Origin: Aphrocallistes beatrix
Lineage: Eukaryota; Porifera; Hexactinellida; Sceptrulophora; Aphrocallistidae
Reading direction: 5' to 3'
Length of the DNA stretch: 64,000 nucleotides
Assembly: GCA_963281255.1 (NCBI GenBank)
Contig: OY725503.1
Span: forward strand, 124,001 to 188,000
In this document: positions 55,517 to 64,000 of the stretch, piece by piece
Numbering within the stretch: position 1 is the stretch's first letter
Layout of the letters: every line of letters begins with the position of its first letter
Position numbers and translations under genes: made by a program
The notes under the pieces: model-generated
Databases searched by the model: none
What the model saw: only the letters and a program-made list of their open reading frames with translations
Told to the model about the DNA's origin: nothing

Positions 55517-56132
55517 GTTGACTAATTCATGGATTAATGAATAATTCGAATTATTCATGAATTCATCAAACCTGATAAGAATTATTCAAAATTGAAAGTT
55601 TTTTGCAAGAGAATATCATGAATTATATGAATGTTAATTTTTCGAATAATTCGAATAATTCATATTTCAGAAATTATTCGAATAATTCATTAATTCATGA
55701 ATTTGTCAACTTAGCTTATGATTGACTAATTCATGCTTGAATTATGAATTATCCGAATAATTCAGAATTGCCATTTTTTAATGAATTAGTCAACTTAGGT
55801 CTATATATAGAATATAGACATACATTCCATAACTGCTTTCCAACAACTATTCGTATCCTATAAGTAAATATTATTTAACATCCTTAATTTCTATTGGTGG
55901 AATACGGCCCCATAGCTAAGTTGACTAATTCATTGAAAGATGATGAAGAATTATGAATTATTCAAAATCTCAAACATTAGTGCAGATTCTATGCCCAAAA
56001 GTGGTTAAAAGGTTGCTCATGTTATATACCTCCAACATTCCTCAGTCCCTAAGCGAAATATCAAATATTTCATTATTTTAATTTCAAATTTTGAGTAATT
56101 CATTGATAATTCATGAATTAGTCAACTTAGTC
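55517..56132. repeat. Fold-back cluster of AAGTTGACTAATTCAT elements
   Basis: AAGTTGACTAATTCATGGAT at 55517 is answered by ATGAATTTGTCAACTT near 55695-55712; further inverted copies occur at 55718-55802 and 55917-56132. The last one includes the dispersed block at 49635-49792. Confidence 0.65.
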
Positions 56133-57390
56133 CCATATAAAACCATCTGTAACAAAATCCATTCTGACTCTACTTGTGACACAAAACACCTTACGAAACC
56201 ATCTACTTTCTACTGTTAACAATCATCATTGCAAAGTAGAGATGGTTGAACAATCTTATTATAGAATGGGTCATGGGACAATTTCTACTTCATGTGATTA
56301 TAACATACATACTCAACTCTGCTAGAGTATATTATATCACTGATATATATGGTGACACGATGTGACCAATCAAATGATTGTCTGGAGGTTATTATGACTC
56401 GTGAGTCGTGAATGCACAATGTATTTGGGCTATTTCGGTCCATTTCATAATCATTGGAAATACATACAATACGAAGTGGTGTGGTGGGAATGCCATTAAA
56501 ATGTTACTATTAATATACATATTTCCTTAGAACAAAGGAAAGACCATTTTGTGGTTTTTATAATGTAATATGATTGGATGTTCACCACAATAACCGGTTT
56601 GTAATAATCGGATTTGATTGGACGAATAACTGTCAAATCAAAATAGTTGCTGTGTATTCTGGTCAGCTGTTCAATTAGACAATAAGTGGATAGGTGAGAT
56701 AAATGGCGCTTAAATGTTTGAAGTGTCATATTTCCGAGCTATTGTTCATTCAATTCGCGAAATTAAAACTCTACATCCATTGGTCAATTCTGATCAATTC
56801 GGAACTCTGAGGTATAACCATCATGAATTCAGAATTAACCAACCAATATCCAGTATTGGAATTACATAAGTTTCTACTTGGAAATCTGCTTTGCCCAATC
56901 AAATTCTGGGATAATTAAATAGTTTTTTTTGTGTAAATTAGAAATTTAAGCGTAAAACCATTCACATCACGACTATACAATTTTTGCGAGCCAATCATTA
57001 GTGAGGCATCTGCAGTTCGTTGAAAACTTTGCCCAATAATAATGCAAGGAGAATGGAGGAAATTTAATAGTAAAATTAAATAGAATTATTGGAACTAAGC
57101 AGGTGTATAAGTTGATTACCTTACAACAAGAATAGAAAGTAGAATTAAGAAATGATTGGTCAAATCAATTCTACCCAGTCGAGTAGGGCATTTGATAAAC
57201 AACCAGAAAACAAGCTACCTTCCACTTTCCGAATTGATTGGTTAGAATCAAAAGCAACGAAAGCAATTCGTACATTATTGACAGATTACGTATGACGTGG
57301 GTTGCAACGCCTGCAAACATAGGAATTTAACCAATCAAATCCAAGGATTAGGTAACGTTACTTTGAATTGGAATTCTTACTGGTTGATCC
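56133..57390. other. Intergenic DNA dense in CCAAT/ATTGG
   Basis: No gene. By eye I count 15 ATTGG or CCAAT pentamers between 56521 and 57480, against roughly two expected from composition. Confidence 0.5.
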
Positions 57391-57431
57391 AATGCATGGG
57401 CCAGTATAATGTTACGCTATTGGTTCATTAG

Positions 57432-57440
57432 TATAAATAG
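57432..57440 (+). promoter_or_regulatory. TATA box of the left 207-aa gene
   Basis: TATAAATAG 60 bases before the ATG, with ATTGGTTCAT just upstream and GCCAATCAAAT just downstream. The same block, inverted, occurs at 60854-60862. Confidence 0.55.
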
Positions 57441-57499
57441 CCACAAATGCTCTTAGCCAATCAAATATCAACTTACACAGATATACAACAACAAATACA

Positions 57500-58123
57500 A
57501 TGAATTCACAGACAGCTCTCAAGTTTGAGAAGAGTTATGATCAGTTGATGGAGGGAAAATTCCACCAATCAGCGGTCACATGTTCACAGGTAATGGATGA
57601 CAACGCGTTGGAGATTCTGGACCTGGCGGAATCAGAGTCAGCTGCCATCCCGCCACCTGTCAGCTGGGGGAGACCGCCACTCTGCCACTCCTCCACCGAA
57701 TCCCTCTCCTCCGACTCCTCAACTGTGTCACTGTTCAGCACCACCAGTAGCGACACAAACAGCTCAGCCACTGTGGCAGGCTTCGAGAAGACGGAGCGAC
57801 ACATCCGACCGGACAGACTGAAACAGCTGTTCAGACAAGCAGTGCTCAGGCGGGAAGACCCTCTCCGCAAGCGGTACTGCCGACACCTGAAGCGATCCCT
57901 CCTCTGTGCCATCGACACCCTCTCCGTCCGTCCCGACCAATCAGAAGGCTACCTGCAGGCAGCGGCCGTCATGAGTCTCCTCAGCCAATGGGAAGCCGTG
58001 GAGGAGATCTACGAAGTGGGACTATTGCACTGCGAAGGATTGGCCAATCAGCTGATCGCCTCCCAGCTGCGACAGCTGAGAGCTATCAACCAACACATCC
58101 GGGACACACTAGCTGCAATCTGA
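57500..58123 (+). CDS. Unrecognised GC-rich intronless 207-aa protein, left copy
   Basis: I do not recognise this family. The frame has no introns and is much more GC-rich than its surroundings. Residues 1-50 are mixed; 62-95 are Ser/Thr-rich (STESLSSDSSTVSLFSTTSS) and probably disordered; 96-207 look helical, with RLKQLFRQAVLRRED, KRYCRHLKRSLLCAID, YLQAAAVMSLLSQWEAVEEI and an amphipathic end. The helix pairs resemble TPR or similar hairpin repeats, but no consensus is met. It has a TATA box upstream and ATTAAA at about 58186 downstream. An almost identical copy (one residue different, Ser vs Thr near position 48) faces it at 60171-60794. The clean frame in both copies supports a real protein. 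Confidence 0.7.
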   Translation: MNSQTALKFEKSYDQLMEGKFHQSAVTCSQVMDDNALEILDLAESESAAIPPPVSWGRPPLCHSSTESLSSDSSTVSLFSTTSSDTNSSATVAGFEKTERHIRPDRLKQLFRQAVLRREDPLRKRYCRHLKRSLLCAIDTLSVRPDQSEGYLQAAAVMSLLSQWEAVEEIYEVGLLHCEGLANQLIASQLRQLRAINQHIRDTLAAI

Positions 58124-58384
58124 TTGGTTGATTGTACATACGAATGTTCAAATGTTTAATTCTTTTTTTAAACCGTATTCGCTTTATTAAACTGGAACTA
58201 GAACTAAATCGTTACATTCTTGAAGGGAGGTGTAAAATTGCTTTTCAACCAATCCAATATTTGAAACTGAATATAATAATCAACTTCCTAATAACAGCTA
58301 TCACGTGAACAATAGAATCCTATTGGTTGATCAACCCTCGTTACTAATCACTACATTTGGAATGCGTAAGTAGAATCCGTGAGT

Positions 58385-59913
58385 CGTGTGTTAAATCGTT
58401 AATTGAAACTAATTAGGGTTCCTAACTTCAAAGTTACCATGGGCGCCAGATGGAATGTAATACTGACTAATGAAAAGCGAAACTTTTCAATGATAACGAC
58501 TTTCGCTATAAATTCCAATATCCAGAATAGTTGCCTTGTAAATGTCTGATATTCATTAAAGTTTATCTAAATAATTTATTATTTTATTGCACCATTTTAG
58601 GAAAGGAAATACATTGATTTGGTATCCGATTTCGAATTATAAGAATGTCTACTCTTATTTTAGCCAATCAAATTACTGAGTTCAAAGCTATCGCATGAGA
58701 TATTTTAAGAATATTGGCCAATGAAATCTAAGCATGTGTCATAGATAAATAAACTTCAATTGGGATATTATTGGATATTTATAGTTTGGGTGTGTAATGT
58801 GATCAATTACGTAATATAAACAAAGACGATTTAGAACCAATTGCTTTGATGTCACACGATATCTTAGTTACCAAAATTGAATTATGAAATGTTCGACTCT
58901 TGTTGTAGTTACCCTGGCTTATTATGAGGGTGGAACTCTACAATTTGATTGGGTAGATTCATAAACAGTAGAAAACCAACAAATATTTCAAATAACAAAA
59001 CAGGCAGGTGCTATCAACTGGAACTATGGCATCTTAGTTCCAGATTGGCAGCTCGCCTGGAAAGTGAAGCCAGTAGAAATGTAGAAACTTTTCAATTCAT
59101 TATACCTAATGAAAATCAGCAAATGAAATCCTGCAGTACTTCAGACCTGAATTTGATTGGCTGATTACCAATTAATCTGTCCATTTCAATGAATAACATC
59201 AGTTCACGACATGTAAACAAATATGTAATATGCAAAGTAAATAGTCCGGATTACGTCTTGATTAAGGTTCATCTGAAAACTTGAATACTTAAAAGATAAG
59301 CTATTCAGGCGCCACTTTGCCGTCATACCATTTGTGCAGCCACTTATTAGATTCCAATTTCTCTTATGGCCAAGACAAACGCGCTAAATTGGAAGAAATA
59401 TTTGAATTCAATTGTAGCGCAATTGGCAAAAACATCAAACCGAATATTGACATACTCCAATAACAATAAAATGGTCTCTCCACCAATCAGCTCTTGTCTT
59501 GTGCAATCAGACAAGTCTACAAATCTTCCAATCAAAGTGCAGTTACACAGAGTACAAATAGTTGGATCAAAAATGTGCTTCTATATCTCCTTATTTAGAT
59601 CAAATGAATTTAGCTGATTAGATTGGTCGATTGACGTTAGAAATGAAAGTTTCAACTCAAAGACAGCTGCACAGCTTGCTATTGGTTAAAATATTCCATC
59701 TGATACTGAAGTGATGGCACAGATGAGGTCAAATGGAGCATAGCAACTAGATACAAATTTTGTATGTTAATAAAAATGTTGGTAAATTCAACAAACTTTC
59801 GTATTTTTGTAAGCATTCCATATAGCATATGTGGTAACCATCTAAGTTAGGAAAGCCCAATTAGTTCCAAATAGAATAAGTTAGTTCTTATTACGAACTA
59901 GCACGCTCTAATC
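58385..59913. other. Spacer of the inverted repeat
   Basis: About 1.5 kb, AT-rich, with only short open frames (58949-59164 +, 59366-59617 +) that have no domain. No transposase or other mobility gene is present. Confidence 0.55.
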
Positions 59914-60906
59914 ACGGATTCTACTTACGCATTCCAAATGTAGTGATTAGTAACGAGGATTGATCAACCAATAGGATTCTATTGTTCACGTGATAGCTAT
60001 TATTAGGAAGTTGATTATTATATTCAGTTACAAATATTGGATTGGTTGAAAAGCAATTTTACACCTCCCTTCAAGAATGTAACGATTTAGTTCTAGTTCC
60101 AGTTTAATAAAGCGAATATGGTTTAAAAAAAGAATTAAACATTTGAACATTCGTATGTACAATCAACCAATCAGATTGCAGCTAGTGTGTCCCGGATGTG
60201 TTGGTTGATAGCTCTCAGCTGTCGCAGCTGGGAGGCGATCAGCTGATTGGCCAATCCTTCGCAGTGCAATAGTCCCACTTCGTAGATCTCCTCCACGGCT
60301 TCCCATTGGCTGAGGAGACTCATGACGGCCGCTGCCTGCAGGTAGCCTTCTGATTGGTCGGGACGGACGGAGAGGGTGTCGATGGCACAGAGGAGGGATC
60401 GTTTCAGGTGTCGGCAGTACCGCTTGCGGAGAGGGTCTTCCCGCCTGAGCACTGCTTGTCTGAACAGCTGTTTCAGTCTGTCCGGTCGGATGTGTCGCTC
60501 CGTCTTCTCGAAGCCTGCCACAGTGGCTGAGCTGTTTGTGTCGCTACTGGTGGTGCTGAACAGTGACACAGTTGAGGAGTCGGAGGAGAGGGATTCGGTG
60601 GAGGAGTGGCAGAGTGGCGGTCTCCCCCAGCTGACAGGTGGCGGGATGGCAGCTGTCTCTGATTCCGCCAGGTCCAGAATCTCCAACGCGTTGTCATCCA
60701 TTACCTGTGAACATGTGACCGCTGATTGGTGGAATTTTCCCTCCATCAACTGGTCATAACTCTTCTCAAACTTGAGAGCTGTCTGTGAATTCATTGTATT
60801 TGTTGTTGTATATCTGTGTAAGTTGATATTTGATTGGCTAAGAGCATTTGTAGCTATTTATACTAATGAACCAATAGCGTAACATTATACTAGCCCATGC
60901 ATGTAA
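59914..60906. repeat. Right arm of the ~1 kb inverted repeat
   Basis: Reverse complement of 57391-58384 with a few substitutions, mostly outside the gene (for example ATAGCTATTATTAGG against the left arm's CCTAATAACAGCTAT). Confidence 0.95.
60171..60794 (-). CDS. Unrecognised GC-rich intronless 207-aa protein, right copy
   Basis: Same protein as at 57500-58123 except for one visible substitution (AESETAA instead of AESESAA). It points towards the left copy, so the two genes converge across a 2 kb interval. Promoter (TATAAATAG at 60854-60862, minus strand) and 3' flank are copied too, so both may be expressed. Function unknown; see the left copy for domain notes. Confidence 0.7.
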   Translation of the reverse strand: MNSQTALKFEKSYDQLMEGKFHQSAVTCSQVMDDNALEILDLAESETAAIPPPVSWGRPPLCHSSTESLSSDSSTVSLFSTTSSDTNSSATVAGFEKTERHIRPDRLKQLFRQAVLRREDPLRKRYCRHLKRSLLCAIDTLSVRPDQSEGYLQAAAVMSLLSQWEAVEEIYEVGLLHCEGLANQLIASQLRQLRAINQHIRDTLAAI

Positions 60907-61680
60907 GTCATATAGTTCAATAGAATTCCAATGTAAGATACAGTATCTAGGGTAATATTGATTTTGATTGGCTAATCACTCAGGCTTTTCTAACAAGATA
61001 TACTGCTATGGTTCTGATACGTCGTATTTTATGCTCGCTGATAATTTTTTCAATTTCTATTTATCAAATTCTGCAAGCTTAGTCTGGTAAATGCTTCATT
61101 TCCGTTGCAAGATCAACCAATCATGTCAAGGCTTACTTTACATTAAAATGGTTACAGGTTTTCAACCAATCATTCGCCGACTCAGGTCAACTGTGAAATT
61201 CTTTTAGTAATGATTCTAAGAGAAATGTTCTAAACCTGGAAATACATGACCAATCTCTACAAAGTGTAGCGAAGCATTGATTGGCCCAGAAAGTGCAAAG
61301 AATTCCAGACGTAATTATAAGACATGTTGCGGAGCACCTGGAAAGGTGAAAAGCGATTGGTGGATTGTGAGATAAGACTTCTCCTCTGATCCCACTTCAA
61401 AAGACAATGAAAGACAGCCAATTCGCCTGTCAGCATCCAATCAAAAGACAGAATTGTCTGTCTATTCAAACTGAATCTGATACCAAAAACCAATCAGCTG
61501 ATAGAATTCTCTGATATCTAGAATATAGGTTATGCTGCAGTATAAACTTAAATTTGTTAAATTAGAATAGAAATAGATTCGAATCATTTGGGAAACAATT
61601 CTCAATTTCAAACAATCAGATTTCAAGTTTAGGGAATTATTGTGATTCATTATACAAATTGAGTTTGATCGAATCCATAT
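60907..61680. other. Intergenic DNA, nothing recognised
   Basis: AT-rich, with scattered ATTGG/CCAAT words. Open frame 61257-61493 (-) has no recognisable domain. Confidence 0.5.
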
Positions 61681-61938
61681 TAGCCAATAAAATCAAAGCC
61701 AACTATAATGTTAAATCCCTAGATTCTGTCTGCTTAGCTAATACAATTTGAATTTTTTTCTGAAAAGATGTTTGAAGATTTTGTAGAATTTATACTCAGG
61801 TTCAAATGTCCACCATGTAAGGAATATATTTTCCAAATTCGGTGCAATTTGGTCCAATAGAATTTCCAGGAGCGAGCAGACGGAAGTTACACATTAATTA
61901 TTACATAAGACATCTCATACACTAGGATCTGCACTAAA
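61681..61938. repeat. Dispersed ~250-bp repeat, copy 2
   Basis: Shares blocks in the same order and orientation with 35850-36095, such as GCCAATAAAATCAAAGCCAA and TCCAATAGAATTTCCAGGA. Confidence 0.75.
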
Positions 61939-63291
61939 AAACCCAGGGTATTTTCTTAACATGTCTATTGATTAGAATATTCTATAATTATATAATTGTG
62001 AATTGTAAAATACAACCAATCATAAGTAATGCTAATTGTTATCAGTATAAAATTTCCTATATATTAGGTAAAACACCGTTTCAGAACAATACAGCTAAAG
62101 TATAAATTTTCCTTAAAATAATCTAATCCAAGTAATGTGGGTAATTCACTGTTCAAACTGTTACTGTGACCTAACATTATGCATCGCTTACAAATACTAA
62201 AATATGATATATAGTTGATACGTAATATATACTTGGATTTCATTGGTCAGATGGTAGCTATGTTGAATAGTTTTATTTTCAGAAGACAAAACACATTATT
62301 TAGAAAATAGCAATGTTTGTTGACATCAATTTGCTTAATTCAGATGATATATGATACAGATTGGCTACCTAAACTTCATAGACAAAATAGCAATGCTGAT
62401 TGGTCAGGAAAGTATTTTGGGAAATTTATTTTTGGGTTTTGTCAAAAAGTACCACTTTGAAAGTAAATTTTTGAGACATTATTTGGAAAGGAATTCTATT
62501 GGGTAATATCAACTGACGATATTCTATTTGATTAACTCAAACGTGTTGGTTGAAAGTAAATTTTAAGTAATGAATTGATTGGTTGGAAGAATTTTAAAAG
62601 ACTTGTACAGGACGGACGCTGATTGGTAGACTTTTTAATTAATAATAATAACTGGGGACAAAATCGAAAGCTTTCAATTCTTAAAAATACAAAGTGTGTG
62701 TTAAGTTCAATTAAAAATAGCCACGAATAACAAATGTAACCAAAATTATAAATCACATCATTCAATAGATGTTTAAGCCAATCAATTCGTATCCCTACGC
62801 AATTAATATTATTGTAGACACACAACTTCATTCATAAGAGCGAATCCCTTCCGTTTGATTGGGCGAATATTATCCTGGATAGACTGGGATAATCTGATAG
62901 ATCAGTAACAGGAATTCCTGCAATCTCATTGCTTTATCATCTATAACGACTAACATGAAATTTCTGCTACAGCGTAATGACATCAAAGAATCACATTCCA
63001 TTACTTATCAAATGTAACTAGAGAGCATATATACCCATACAAAACTGTCCTCTTAGCAAAGATTAAGAACATCCTATACAAAATAATGTCTGACTTTCAT
63101 TTCTCAGGTCCACAAATCAATGAATTATCACATACATTCGTCAGAACTGTTCTCACAATTAAAACTTAAGCTACGTGAAACGTCACAGATAGAATATCAG
63201 AGTTGCGTATAAGAGTAGGATTTATTTACGTAACAAGCACTACTACGTATAGGAGATGTCTTCATCGATAGAGTGGATTCTATTAAGATAG
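61939..63291. other. Intergenic DNA, nothing recognised
   Basis: AT-rich; the open frame at 62532-62831 (-) has no domain and no promoter signal. Confidence 0.5.
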
Positions 63292-63474
63292 GATATTTCC
63301 CTGAATAAGCGCCGGGACTCGAATAAGCGTCGGATACCGGGGCATTTTAGTTCTCTGAACATCATATCAAACCATAAATGTATAATAATCATTTCACTGG
63401 TTTGAATAAGCGCCGGGTCTAAAGGGTGCACGAAATAAATAAGCGCCCGGGCGCTTATTCGAAGCAATACGGTA
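63292..63474. mobile_element. Fold-back element with AATAAGCGCCGGG ends, copy 2
   Basis: The left end is TATTTCCCTGAATAAGCGCC, the right end GCGCTTATTCGAAGCAATAC then GGTA. Shorter than copy 1 (29355-29674). Confidence 0.7.
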
Positions 63475-64000
63475 GGGTATTTCAGCTATCAACATTTATG
63501 CAGGCATAACTATCATATGGTTGTTGTTGCTTTGATGGAGCTACACTATCAGTCTGTCGACCGACATTTTAGTATTAGGATTAAAATAATAAATATTGAT
63601 ACTCCGTGTCTCAACCAAATACACAAATTGGTAAATAACTCGGTTTTCGGGGTTTCGTACTGGGTTGATAACATCTGTGAGTATATAGAAAGTCTTTTGA
63701 TGATAGATAATTCAAAACAGATCCAAAAGCGGAGAATAGTTCAACCAATCGGTGTCTGAATAACAAAGACACACGGAATTTCAGAGTTGAGGTTATTTCA
63801 GTATATTTTGCGTTGTAATTGCATAAGTTAGATTCGCAAACTCATAACCACTTGATCATGAGTTCCAAGAAATCTCTCTGCCACCTGATAAACCACGTGG
63901 ATTCATATGCTGCGGCAAATTTGATAAGATTCGCATTAACCAATCAAGTTTCGCGTTTTTATGATTCTAAAATTAGATGGGCAATTCAGCATGTAACTTT
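63475..64000. other. Window end, nothing recognised
   Basis: An 80-codon frame at 63517-63759 (+) has no recognisable domain. A gene could begin beyond the window. Confidence 0.4.

Larger units (their letters stand above)
57391..58384. repeat. Left arm of a ~1 kb inverted repeat
   Basis: Near-identical, in reverse complement, to 59914-60906. It includes promoter, whole gene and 3' flank. Homology begins near CATGGGCCAGTATAATG and ends near CGTAAGTAGAATCCGTGA. Confidence 0.95.

Noticed and set aside
57541..57918. 125-codon frame antisense to the left 207-aa gene (and its mirror at 60376-60759)
   Set aside because: Long antisense frames are expected opposite GC-rich coding sequence; no domain is seen and the sense frame has better codon pattern and promoter.

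Overview
This is eukaryotic, metazoan DNA. It is AT-rich, the genes have short introns with GT..AG ends, and the recognisable products are animal genes: an astacin metalloprotease, a MEK-type MAP kinase kinase, TBC1D13, the centrosomal coiled-coil protein CEP112, coiled-coil/NHL-repeat proteins, an ABCB (P-glycoprotein-like) transporter and a cytoplasmic dynein heavy-chain remnant. Compact genes, short 5' UTRs behind strong TATA boxes and intronless NHL-repeat genes fit an early-branching animal. A sponge, possibly a glass sponge, is my best guess, but nothing here proves the species. I found no rRNA, convincing tRNA, CRISPR array or bacterial-style operon.

Layout. 1-3.4 kb: no supported gene apart from a doubtful microprotein. 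3.4-7.6 kb: a complete 7-exon secreted astacin (+). 7.6-16.4 kb: a transposon graveyard with two hAT-like insertions nested in older elements and a 200-base assembly gap. 16.5-17.8 kb: NHL protein (-). 17.9-25.1 kb: Ty3/gypsy scraps, MITEs, a 36-bp minisatellite and a dynein C-terminal relic lying between inverted repeats. 25.1-28.3 kb and 37.2-40.2 kb: two halves of one decayed ABCB transporter (-), about 8.9 kb apart. Between them lie two small CRIB-motif genes (+) and TBC1D13 (+), and a perfect 44-bp hairpin sits in one of the ABCB introns. 41.5-42.7 kb: second NHL protein (+). 43.3-46.0 kb: 6-exon MEK (-). 46.2-54.2 kb: 15-exon CEP112 (-), one intron of which is filled by a 40-bp minisatellite. 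57.4-60.9 kb: a ~1 kb inverted repeat, each arm carrying a full copy of an unrecognised, GC-rich, intronless 207-aa gene. 61-64 kb: dispersed repeats only.

How the genes relate. There is no operon logic. Small GTPase and kinase signalling is over-represented (TBC1D13 Rab-GAP, two CRIB peptides, MEK), but this may be chance. The most striking non-genic feature is the density of repeats: at least eleven copies of one TA-flanked MITE family, several other fold-back families, and a small set of recurring 8-10-base words in introns and intergenic DNA.
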